Shown here piece after piece: positions 52,232 to 59,570 of a stretch of DNA of 64,000 nt (position 1 is the first letter of the stretch; every line of letters starts with the position of its first letter). This DNA is from DASRHT01 sp035650355 (GTDB taxonomy: Bacteria > Chloroflexota > Ktedonobacteria > Ktedonobacterales > Ktedonobacteraceae), in the NCBI GenBank assembly GCA_035650355.1, contig DASRHT010000102.1:32713-96712 (forward strand), in the 5' to 3' direction. The position numbers were made by a program, and so were the translations under genes. A model generated the notes under the pieces. It searched no databases and had not been told where the DNA came from. It saw nothing but the letters and a program-made list of their open reading frames with translations.

Positions 52232-53944
52232 ATGAGGTGGAATGTGGAACACCGCTATGCGCTAATAGTTGCTATAGATTACTACAATGATACACAGCAT
52301 TTTATTCCTTTGCCCTTCGCTCAGGCCGATGCGCGTGCTCTTTACGAACTGCTGATTGACCCGGAGCGCGGCGGCTGGCAACCGGAAAATGTTGTGTATC
52401 TTGAAGGGCCGGCGGCGACGCGCGATGAGCTGGAGAGCCAGTTGCGCGAACTCCTGCTGGTGCGTGCGCGTGCGGGCGATCTGGCGCTGCTCTATTTCGC
52501 GGGCCACGCCTTCTTTGATCCGGCCACGCAGGATGGTTATCTGGCCTTGCAAGCCACGAAGGCGGATCGGCCCGTTACCGGCATGCGCATTCCCACGCTC
52601 GTTGACCACTATCTATACGATTCGCCCGCCGACCAGATTCTGATGCTGCTCGATATCGCTAGCACTGGTCCCGGCTGGCGGCAGGTGAAATTCGCTGAAG
52701 AGGCCCGTCGTCTCTCAGGTCAATCCCTGCTCGACCTGCCGCGTACGCATGGACGGGTGATCCTGACCACGCAGCGCGCAACGGCGGTCTCGCAGGGGCA
52801 GATGGAGCAGGGACACGGCGCTTTCATGACCTGCCTGCTGGACGCGCTTGATGGATCTGCCGCTAATCCGCGCACTGGGCGCGTGACCCTGGGGACGCTC
52901 TACGACTACTTCGATGAGCAGATTGGGCGCGACGAGCCGCACTATCCGTTGAAATTTGGTCATGAGCGTGGCTCTATGGTGCTGATCGAATGGGCAGAAT
53001 GGCGCACGGCTCCCACGCCACTCCCGCTTGGACGAGGCCAGAGCGTGACCGGCGTCGAGGTCACTCCCCTGCATATCCTGGTGGGTCATCGCGGCCATTC
53101 CGATGATGTTGTGTTTTCGCCCGATGGTTCGCGGCTGGCGTCGTGCGGCGAAGATATGACGGTGCGCCTGTGGGACACACTCACGGGCCAGCCCCTGCAC
53201 ATGATGAGCGGCCACGAAGGCGCAGTCATGGGCGTCGATATCTCGCCCGACGGCAAGCTGATCGCCTCCTGCTCGGAAGATAAAACCGTGCGCCTGTGGG
53301 ACGCGCATACGGGCCAGCGCCAGCGAACATTGCAGGGGCATCAGAGCGCGGTCTGGACGGTAGCCTTTGCTCTCGACCGTCCTCTGCTCGCCTCCTGCTC
53401 CAACGACGAGACAGTGCGCACCTGGAATCCCGCTAGCGGCGAACTGCTGCAAACGTTGCGCGGGCATAATAACGTCGTTGTGGGCGTCGATTTCTCCTAT
53501 GACGGGCAATCGCTGGCTTCCTGCTCGTTTGACCGCACAATCTGTCTATGGGATACGAGCAGCGGAACCTTACAGCGACGATTGCGCTACACTGATATTG
53601 TCTATGGCGTGGCCTGGTCGCCGCGAGGGAACCTGCTCGCCTCCTGCTCATCCGATGGCACGATCTGTCTGTGGAACACGACCACGGGCCAGATCGTACA
53701 TACCCTCACTGGACACGAGGGAGCCGTCTGGACCGTCGATTTCTCTGCCGATGGTCGCCTACTGGTATCCGGCTCGGAGGATGGCTCTCTAAAGTTATGG
53801 GACGTCTACCAGGGACGCGAGTTGCAGAGCATCAACCACCGCATCGAAATCTACGGCGTCGTCTTCGGCGCGCACGGACTGCTCGCCAACAGCGCCGAGG
53901 ATGGAGCAGTTCGCGTCTGGAGAGCGGAAGTCGTCGATGGATGA
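52232..53944 (+). CDS. Inactivated caspase domain fused to seven WD40 repeats
   Basis: The 570-residue protein begins with a caspase-like p20 domain (8 to about 250: YALIVAIDYYNDTQHFIPLP). The catalytic His is present (His92 in YFAGHAF). The segment that should read DxCHSG reads DIASTG (141-146), so the catalytic Cys is Ala143 and peptidase activity is not expected. Residues 280-568 carry seven WD40 units (LASC..D.TVRLWD pattern), enough for one propeller. ATG 52232 is preferred because the earlier ATG at 52178 is in an R1 repeat. Such proteins may act as scaffolds or as regulators of active orthocaspases. No partner is adjacent. Confidence 0.85.
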   Translation: MRWNVEHRYALIVAIDYYNDTQHFIPLPFAQADARALYELLIDPERGGWQPENVVYLEGPAATRDELESQLRELLLVRARAGDLALLYFAGHAFFDPATQDGYLALQATKADRPVTGMRIPTLVDHYLYDSPADQILMLLDIASTGPGWRQVKFAEEARRLSGQSLLDLPRTHGRVILTTQRATAVSQGQMEQGHGAFMTCLLDALDGSAANPRTGRVTLGTLYDYFDEQIGRDEPHYPLKFGHERGSMVLIEWAEWRTAPTPLPLGRGQSVTGVEVTPLHILVGHRGHSDDVVFSPDGSRLASCGEDMTVRLWDTLTGQPLHMMSGHEGAVMGVDISPDGKLIASCSEDKTVRLWDAHTGQRQRTLQGHQSAVWTVAFALDRPLLASCSNDETVRTWNPASGELLQTLRGHNNVVVGVDFSYDGQSLASCSFDRTICLWDTSSGTLQRRLRYTDIVYGVAWSPRGNLLASCSSDGTICLWNTTTGQIVHTLTGHEGAVWTVDFSADGRLLVSGSEDGSLKLWDVYQGRELQSINHRIEIYGVVFGAHGLLANSAEDGAVRVWRAEVVDG

Positions 53945-53958
53945 GGTTCAGCAGCCAA

Positions 53959-53988
53959 TTTGACGTCAAATCCAATCGTGGGCTATAA
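53959..53988 (+). promoter_or_regulatory. Promoter-like sequence upstream of tRNA cluster
   Basis: TTGACG (53959-53964), an 18-base spacer and TATAAT (53983-53988) would start a transcript at about 53995. That transcript would run straight through R2 copy D, which ends in a T-run. A short structured RNA is possible. Confidence 0.5.
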
Positions 53989-54000
53989 TGGGCTACCTTT

Positions 54001-54086
54001 CAATCGGGTGAGTGAAACCGCTCCAGGGTAAAACAGAACTCCGCCGGAGCTAGCACGTTTCCTTACAGGAGCGGCGTTCCCGATTG
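54001..54086 (+). repeat. R2 element copy D
   Basis: Arms CAATCGGG (54001-54008) and CCCGATTG (54079-54086) enclose a 70-base core starting TGAGTGAAACCGCTCC and ending GGAGCGGCGTT. CCGCTCC/GGAGCGG and CTCC/GGAG pair inside. Four T residues directly follow the right arm. Start and end motifs equal those of copies A-C, but the arms differ. Confidence 0.7.
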
Positions 54087-54097
54087 TTTTTAAAGAC

Positions 54098-54126
54098 TTG
54101 ACAGGATAGAACGAATGTAGTATCCT
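54098..54126 (+). promoter_or_regulatory. Promoter of the initiator tRNA array
   Basis: TTGACA (54098-54103), a 17-base spacer and TATCCT (54121-54126) lie 12 bases before the first tRNA. Confidence 0.75.
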
Positions 54127-54137
54127 ATGCAAACTAT

Positions 54138-54213
54138 CGCGGGATGGAGCAGTGGTCAGCTCGTCGGGCTCATAACCCGAAGGTCGGAGGTTCAAATCCT
54201 CCTCCCGCTACCA
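54138..54213 (+). tRNA. Initiator tRNA-fMet (CAT), copy 1, with encoded CCA
   Basis: A cloverleaf can be drawn with anticodon CAT and three G-C pairs flanking it (GGGCTCATAACCC), the initiator hallmark. The first acceptor pair is mismatched (C1 with T72), as expected for initiators. CCA is encoded at 54211-54213. Confidence 0.92.
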
Positions 54214-54262
54214 ATCCTGTAGGGGCTGGCCTCGCGCCTGCCCTGACCAGGACATAACGCGA

Positions 54263-54335
54263 CGCGGGGTGGAGCAGTGGTTAGCTCGTTGGGCTCATAA
54301 CCCAAAGGTCGGAGGTTCAAGTCCTTCCCCCGCTA
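54263..54335 (+). tRNA. Initiator tRNA-fMet (CAT), copy 2
   Basis: This copy has the same initiator features: acceptor CGCGGGG with a 1-72 mismatch and GGGCTCATAACCC. It lacks an encoded CCA. The spacer from copy 1 holds an R1 hairpin (54219-54244). The T-stem has a G-T wobble. Confidence 0.9.
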
Positions 54336-54378
54336 CTTCTCTTGGAGGCTTGCCCCCGCCCAACCAGGGGCATCACGA

Positions 54379-54451
54379 CGCGGGATAGAGCAGTGGTTAG
54401 CTCGTCGGGCTCATAACCCGGAGGTCGGAGGTTCAAATCCTCCTCCCGCTA
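54379..54451 (+). tRNA. Initiator tRNA-fMet (CAT), copy 3
   Basis: The acceptor CGCGGGA pairs with TCCCGCT except at position 1. The anticodon stem again has three G-C pairs around CTCATAA. There is no encoded CCA. The body is nearly identical to copy 1. The spacer before it holds a GCTTGCCCCCGCCC fragment of an R1-like unit. Confidence 0.92.
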
Positions 54452-54498
54452 CTTTTGTTTTGAAAAGCCTTACCATAAAGATACACCAGAAAAAGCTC

Positions 54499-54555
54499 TT
54501 GACAATCTATGATATGATAATCCTAGATTAAAGGGTGTGATAAAGCCCAATTTCT
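54499..54555 (+). promoter_or_regulatory. Likely promoter region of elongator tRNA-Met
   Basis: A perfect -35, TTGACA, is at 54499-54504. A weak -10 lies around 54521-54529 (AATCCTAGATT), about 30 bases before the tRNA. The -10 choice is uncertain. Confidence 0.4.
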
Positions 54556-54628
54556 GGCGGCGTAGCTCAGTTGGTAGAGCATCGGACTCATAAGCCGAGC
54601 GTCACAGGTTCGAGCCCTGTCGCCGCTA
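54556..54628 (+). tRNA. Elongator-type tRNA-Met (CAT)
   Basis: The acceptor GGCGGCG pairs with CGCCGCT, with a G-T first pair. The D arm is GTAGCTCAGTTGGTAGAGC, the anticodon loop CTCATAA and the T arm standard. The anticodon stem lacks the three G-C initiator pairs. A lysidine-modified tRNA-Ile(CAT) cannot be fully excluded, but the acceptor fits methionine. Its last base is directly next to the stop codon of the convergent endonuclease gene. Confidence 0.88.
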
Positions 54629-55066
54629 TTACAACTCATAATCTCTCGCCCATTTCACCCCTTTTTCCTGGTTGTTTTTCGATGGCGCAAGGCGTAAACG
54701 CATTGTATTTCCTGTTGCCTGAGTGGCTGGAATAAGGTAGGTCTTACGCTGTTCGTGGCTGTACACTGCAAAATACTCTATTTGTCCTGTATACCTGGCT
54801 CTGCTATATTGCACTTTTCCATTAGTGGAACGTGATCGGAGTGATGTGGTTGCAAATTTGATATACCCATCATCTCCCCCTTCTATCCACGCAGTCTTAC
54901 ACTGAACGCGCCAGAATTTACCCTCACCGTCCTCAATCACCAGATCATAGCGAGAACTATCCCCATAAGGCGTAAGAACGGTATACCCCACCTCCAGCAA
55001 TCGGGCAATGATATGCGCCTGACTCTGTTCCCCCAACTGTTTTTTTGTAGGTTCCAAAAGCCCCAT
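54629..55066 (-). CDS. PD-(D/E)XK endonuclease of I-Ssp6803I-like family
   Basis: The 145-residue protein matches the PD-(D/E)XK family typified by the homing enzyme I-Ssp6803I. Candidate active-site residues are Glu13, Asp41 in SSRYDLVIEDGE, and Gln55/Lys57 in WRVQCKTAW, the Q-x-K variant of that family. The conserved YTGQIEYFAVYSHEQRKTYL and a final LRLAPSKNNQEKG also fit. GAGGTGG favours ATG 55066 over the GTG at 55084. The stop codon (54629-54631) begins one base after the end of the tRNA-Met gene. Members also occur as stand-alone proteins, so homing is only one option. Confidence 0.8.
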   Translation of the reverse strand: MGLLEPTKKQLGEQSQAHIIARLLEVGYTVLTPYGDSSRYDLVIEDGEGKFWRVQCKTAWIEGGDDGYIKFATTSLRSRSTNGKVQYSRARYTGQIEYFAVYSHEQRKTYLIPATQATGNTMRLRLAPSKNNQEKGVKWARDYEL

Positions 55067-55630
55067 TATTTCCACCTCACTCACTTGATATACATTAAAA
55101 TATTGCCATTTTGAACTGCTGCATGTTTAGTACTTTTAAACATCTTAGAATGTTTCTGGCAGTACGTCAAGACGCTGATTGACAATAAATGAGATTAATG
55201 GTAAAAATATTGTAACTGTCTTCAGGGAAGCGTGTAGACGCAAATGCCAGGGCAGATACGACTTGCAAAAGCAAAATCCAGACTAACTCTCAAGCCGACA
55301 AAACCTGGCTCGGCTGTGCAACATGATCCAGGTGTCTTATCTAATTTTCTTATGTAAGACACGAAACAGTATACATTATCTCTATCTGAAAGTACTATGC
55401 CAGCAAAGCTGTTTCTCACAGAAATCGTGCATAACACGCACAAATTTTATCTTGCGCATCGTCTTTTGTTCATATTTTCGCTTTCTGGATGATATACTTC
55501 TTCCTGAGGCAATCAGCGAAGCGGCAGCGAAGTTGCGTCAGCTAAGCTCTACTAGCCATATACTCGTTGCACCGGTCCGATTTTTATATATTACATATGT
55601 ATTTTCAGGAAGAAAAAGGAGTTTTTTCTT
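55067..55630. other. Gene-free region before the HExxE-lectin gene
   Basis: This is AT-rich sequence with no gene I can support. Small frames at 55222-55443 and 55323-55634 lack ribosome sites and motifs. It should carry promoters for the divergent endonuclease and HExxE-lectin genes. Confidence 0.45.
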
Positions 55631-57490
55631 ATGAAGAAGGGAATCTTCCCATTTGTTAGCCCATTGCTGCTCATGGTAATGTTGGTAGCGGCAGTGGGCT
55701 ATGTTGCAGTTTCAGCGGGAGCTGCTCCGCTACACCATGGGGCTCATAATATCTTTTATGCAAAAGGCTCATCTCATCAGCCTGTTGGTACTGCCATTGC
55801 CAAAGCAGCCGTCGCCAGTTCCGTTGCTAATCCAAATCTTACCTACCAGGGTGGTCCAGTTGTCGATGGGACAATGAACGTGTTCCTCATTTTCTGGGAG
55901 CCAACAGGTTCTGCCAGCGTTTCTCCTAATTATCATAGCCTGATCCAGCGCTATTTTAATGATGTTGGGGGTAGTGCTCTTTACCAGAACAATCGGCAGT
56001 ATAGTGACGGACAGGGGCGCTTTCCCTCAGGGAGCCAGTTGTCGGGTACTTTTATAGATACTACAACCGCCTATGCTCCCAATTTTTTAACTGATGCTAA
56101 TATCCAGAACGAGGTGACGCACGCGCAGCAGGTCAATGGCTGGACGTCAGACATTCACAATGTCTTCTTCGTTTTCATTGCGCCGAGCGAAACTCTTTGT
56201 ATGACTACCGATCAAACCGGTCCCAATTCTGCGTGTACCCCTGACGTATCGAGTGCGTCCGTCAAGTTTTGCGGCTATCACAACTTTTTCAATACCAATA
56301 CCCTCTATGCTGCATTGCCGTATGCTGCTAGCCCAAGCTTTAATACACCCACTGGCAGTTGCGATGGCGAATTCAACAACGATTCTAAGGCCGGTCCTAA
56401 TGCTGATGATGCGGACATGACCATTAATGTTGTATCGCACGAGCAGATGGAAACTGCTACCGATCCCTTGCTCAATGCCTGGTTCGACGGCACTGGCTTC
56501 GAGATCGGCGATAAGTGCAGCTTCAATTTTGGGCCGGTTGATAGCAAGGCTGGGGATACAGTCTTGAATAGCAATTCCTATCTGGTGCAGCAAGAGTGGG
56601 ATAACGCGATTAGTGGCTGTAGCCTGAGTGGAACTGTTACGCCCCAGATCTACGAAATCACGAATTTGAACAGTAGTCTGGTAATGGATGTTTTCGGTGG
56701 TGGCTTCAATGCCGGAGCGAATGTGATCCAGTTTACCAATCATCATGGTGCCAATCAGCACTGGGCTCTGGTTCCTGACGGTCCTAACTTCCAGATTATG
56801 AATCTGAACAGCGGGCTGGTGCTGGATGTTTCCGGTGGCTCGACAACTGTTGCAGCACCGGTGATTCAGTTCACCAATCACAACGGTCTCAACCAGCAAT
56901 GGTTCACGATTCCTGCTGGCGCCTCCAATATCATTGTGAATGTTAATTCGCTTCAGGTGATGGATGTCGATCATGGCGGGACGAATCCAGGAGCAAGAGT
57001 GCTCCAGTTCCCCTTCAAAGGCAGTCCCAATCAGTTGTGGAGTGTAGCGGCTGTTGATCAGTTCCATCAGATTGTGAACGTGAATAGCAAGCTGGCTATG
57101 GATGTCTTCGGGGGCGGGAAGAATGCTGGAGCGAAGGTAATCCAGTTCAGCTACCATAACGGTTTCAATCAGTTGTGGGCTTTCGTTCCTGATGGCGCCA
57201 ACTTCCAGGTTATGAACTTCAATAGTGGGCTGGTGCTGGATGTTTCTGGTGGTTCGAAGGCTCCTGCTGCACCGGTGATCCAGTGGACGAACCACAATGG
57301 TCCCAATCAGCAATGGCAGTTGCTGCCCAGCGCTTCGTCTTGTTTCAGTGGCAGCGTCTGTCAGATTAGAAACGTGAATAGCGGGCTGGTGCTGGATGTC
57401 TCCGGCGGCTCTACCACTATGGCGGCACCGGTGATCCAGTTCACTAACCGTAACACCGTTAATCAGCAGTGGCTGATCATGGCTCCGTAG
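55631..57490 (+). CDS. Secreted HExxE protein with two ricin-type beta-trefoils
   Basis: The 619-residue precursor has a signal peptide (about 1-33). A domain to about residue 335 is homologous to the 18133-19059 protein: GGPVVDGTMNVFLIFWEPTG, SHEQMETATDPLLNAWFD, FEIGDKCSFNFGP and QQEWDNAISGCSLSG. The remainder is six repeats of about 45 residues ending in Q-x-W (NQHW, NQQW, NQLW), each with SGLVLDVSGG or similar, forming two ricin-type (CBM13-like) lectin folds. It is therefore a secreted, glycan-binding enzyme or toxin-like protein. The missing second His of HExxH leaves peptidase activity open. AAAGGAG precedes the ATG. Confidence 0.8.
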   Translation: MKKGIFPFVSPLLLMVMLVAAVGYVAVSAGAAPLHHGAHNIFYAKGSSHQPVGTAIAKAAVASSVANPNLTYQGGPVVDGTMNVFLIFWEPTGSASVSPNYHSLIQRYFNDVGGSALYQNNRQYSDGQGRFPSGSQLSGTFIDTTTAYAPNFLTDANIQNEVTHAQQVNGWTSDIHNVFFVFIAPSETLCMTTDQTGPNSACTPDVSSASVKFCGYHNFFNTNTLYAALPYAASPSFNTPTGSCDGEFNNDSKAGPNADDADMTINVVSHEQMETATDPLLNAWFDGTGFEIGDKCSFNFGPVDSKAGDTVLNSNSYLVQQEWDNAISGCSLSGTVTPQIYEITNLNSSLVMDVFGGGFNAGANVIQFTNHHGANQHWALVPDGPNFQIMNLNSGLVLDVSGGSTTVAAPVIQFTNHNGLNQQWFTIPAGASNIIVNVNSLQVMDVDHGGTNPGARVLQFPFKGSPNQLWSVAAVDQFHQIVNVNSKLAMDVFGGGKNAGAKVIQFSYHNGFNQLWAFVPDGANFQVMNFNSGLVLDVSGGSKAPAAPVIQWTNHNGPNQQWQLLPSASSCFSGSVCQIRNVNSGLVLDVSGGSTTMAAPVIQFTNRNTVNQQWLIMAP

Positions 57491-57512
57491 CAGGCAAGTA
57501 ACATCATAACGC

Positions 57513-57549
57513 AATGGTTCAGAAGATGACTTCTGAACCATTGTTTTTT
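57513..57549 (+). terminator. Rho-independent terminator
   Basis: AATGGTTCAGAAG and CTTCTGAACCATT pair perfectly over 13 bases with loop ATGA, followed by GTTTTTT. It ends the HExxE-lectin gene, 22 bases after its stop. Confidence 0.92.
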
Positions 57550-57610
57550 GTTTGCAGCGCAATTTTGTAAGGCAATATTTTGCGATTTTCAGGGATGCAG
57601 TAAACTGGAC

Positions 57611-57631
57611 GCGATAAATCGGGTCGCTACG
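57611..57631 (+). repeat. R3 copy overlapping the end of the GH26-NodB gene
   Basis: This is an exact copy of the motif at 42292 and 42378. Its last bases overlap 57627-57631, and the CTA of CGCTACG read on the minus strand is the TAG stop of the next gene. Confidence 0.75.
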
Positions 57632-59540
57632 GTTGGATCTGGGGCTCGATCTCTTCTAGCGCCTGTTCTAGAGTGAGGAGGGGGAGGTCCCTAGCGCGGA
57701 TGCTGGCGAGAACGGCTTCGAAGTTTTGCGGTGTCATGGCGTAGGGGCTGTTGCTGTTATCTATTTGGTGGAAGGTGAGTACGAGCCAGGTTTTCTGGCG
57801 CGCGGCCTGATCCAGCCACTGGTTGACTTCGGCGACGGTGGTGGAGTTGTAGATGTTCTGGCTGAAAATTTCATAGGGGTTGAAGTTTTCGCTATTATTA
57901 AAACCCAGTTCGGTGGTGCGGTCCGAAGAATAACTTTGCTGGACCTCCCTCGTGACCTGGTAATTAAAGGCTCCAAAGGGCGCGGCAAAGTTTTTGATTG
58001 GGCCGAACTGGGCTGCTAAAACCTGTTTTGATTGGGTCAGCTCCTGCGATATGTTGTCAGGGCTGAGCTGCGTCAGATTCATATGGTTCATGGTATGAGA
58101 ACCTATTTCGTTTCCTGCCTGCTCTATCTGTTTAGCCTGATCGGCGGTCAGATAATGCGGCGTGTTGAGGAAGTTGGGGACGAGGTAGAAGGTGCCGTTG
58201 GCATTGTACCACTGCATGATCTGGAACGCTTGCGTATATTGGGATGCCCAGCCATCATCAAAGGTGAGGGTGACGATGGGACGCTGAAAACCTGCGGCAA
58301 TGTAGTATTTGGGGCCAGGTGGTGTCTGCCCCTGGTAGTCTTTGAAGCTATTTGTAGCGTAATAGGCGCTTTTAATGGCCTGCGTGTACGCGCTGAGGGA
58401 GCCAGGTGACGAGTCGAGGCGCCAATCTCTATGGGTGATCTGATCGAACCAGATAACGGCTTTGACCTGGGTGAAATAGGAGGGGAGCAGATCGCTATAC
58501 CCTTCGGTGATCCAGGCAGCCTTATCGCCACCGGCTTCGGCGCTGGCAACTTCGGCCAGCATAACGGGCTTGCCGGGAGCAAGTTTGATCATTTCCTGAT
58601 AGGTGGGAGCGAAAACCTGCTTGAAGCTGGTCCAACTGTTATCTGGTCCCATGCCCCAATTAAAGCCATCCAGCGCAGTCCAGTCCACATATTTGTCTCC
58701 AGGGTAGGATTGCGCAATGGGAGTGCTCTGGCTGTAGTTCACGTTTGGACACCAGACCCAGGTGACGCCCGTTACATTGTTGGCTGTAAAAATATCGTGG
58801 ACGTGCCGCCAGGCTTGGATAAACTCGCCTGGCTCATTGCCGTTGGCTCCTTCGGACCAGGGAGACCAGTTGCCATTCATCTCAGGCGCCAGGCGCAGGA
58901 AGAATGGATGATTCCATCTTCGGGCATCTCTGGCCCAGCGAGCGATATAGCTATCGAATTTCCCCTGGATGATGTTTTTGAGGCTATAATCGGGCTGATC
59001 GGCGAGCTGAGATTGTGGCTGCCAGGGCTCCCAGGTGACCATCGGGATAGAGCCATGTGTACGCACCGTATCCATCCAGGTGCGGTTGAAATTCTGCGCC
59101 CCGTTTGTGGCTCCCCAGGCTTGATAGAGGGTCAGAATGGACACCTTCTTACCGGTAATTTGTTCGAGATGGTCGGTGGCAGGAAGCTGGTCGGCGCGAT
59201 CTTCAGGGAGAGAAAGGCCGGTGAGCACTTTGTTGGAGGGGGCGACAATTTTGCCGGCGGTCAGGGCCAGTGGCGGTGGCGCAGGCGCGTACATAGGCTC
59301 AAATTGTGTCTGGCCGCCGCTCTGTTTTGCCGTGACAAGATCGGGCGACTGAATAATCGTTTTCAACTGCATGGAAACAAGGTAGGGCAGTACGTAAAGG
59401 GTTGCTGCAACCATAAGAAAAACCAGAAAGATGCCGGCTCGTTGCAGCTTTTGCAGAGGCGATAAGCGAGACGATTGTGCTGGCCTGTAATACTTACCCG
59501 AAGCCAGGTGAAAGATATGTCGGTGATTGAATGGTTGCAT
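57627..59540 (-). CDS. GH26-like domain fused to NodB polysaccharide deacetylase
   Basis: The 637-residue protein has one N-terminal TM helix (about 36-57), so it is anchored with its enzyme domains outside. Residues 105-395 resemble GH26 beta-mannanase-type barrels: RLAPEMNGNWSPW (acid/base Glu220) and VMLAEVASAEAGG (nucleophile Glu330). Residues 420-630 are a NodB deacetylase: TLTFDDGWASQ (Asp428/429), IGSHTMNHMNL (His482, His486) and LVLTFHQID. It lies 30 bases after a GT2 synthase, as in PNAG-type exopolysaccharide operons. PgaB there joins a deacetylase to a hydrolase in the opposite order. It probably trims and deacetylates the polymer made by the synthase. Confidence 0.85.
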   Translation of the reverse strand: MQPFNHRHIFHLASGKYYRPAQSSRLSPLQKLQRAGIFLVFLMVAATLYVLPYLVSMQLKTIIQSPDLVTAKQSGGQTQFEPMYAPAPPPLALTAGKIVAPSNKVLTGLSLPEDRADQLPATDHLEQITGKKVSILTLYQAWGATNGAQNFNRTWMDTVRTHGSIPMVTWEPWQPQSQLADQPDYSLKNIIQGKFDSYIARWARDARRWNHPFFLRLAPEMNGNWSPWSEGANGNEPGEFIQAWRHVHDIFTANNVTGVTWVWCPNVNYSQSTPIAQSYPGDKYVDWTALDGFNWGMGPDNSWTSFKQVFAPTYQEMIKLAPGKPVMLAEVASAEAGGDKAAWITEGYSDLLPSYFTQVKAVIWFDQITHRDWRLDSSPGSLSAYTQAIKSAYYATNSFKDYQGQTPPGPKYYIAAGFQRPIVTLTFDDGWASQYTQAFQIMQWYNANGTFYLVPNFLNTPHYLTADQAKQIEQAGNEIGSHTMNHMNLTQLSPDNISQELTQSKQVLAAQFGPIKNFAAPFGAFNYQVTREVQQSYSSDRTTELGFNNSENFNPYEIFSQNIYNSTTVAEVNQWLDQAARQKTWLVLTFHQIDNSNSPYAMTPQNFEAVLASIRARDLPLLTLEQALEEIEPQIQP

Positions 59541-59570
59541 GAAGTAGTCCTTCCTGGGAAAAGAGAGATG

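Noticed and set aside
53990..54090. SRP RNA or 6S RNA candidate
   Set aside because: The conserved SRP tetraloop region and the 6S open bubble are absent. The fold is better explained as R2 copy D.
19311..55355. Shared 16-mer TCTTATCTAATTTTCT at about 19319 and 55337 near the two HExxE genes
   Set aside because: It could be a common regulatory site, but it lies in the same orientation relative to the sequence while the genes are opposite. An AT-rich match of this length is weak evidence.
56147..57562. 471-codon minus-strand frame opposite the HExxE-lectin gene
   Set aside because: Its repeats mirror the ricin-type repeats of the plus-strand gene, and no signal or ribosome site supports it. 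It also covers the terminator at 57513-57549.
58431..59465. 344-codon plus-strand frame opposite the GH26-NodB gene
   Set aside because: The true strand has catalytic motifs of two enzyme families; this frame has none.
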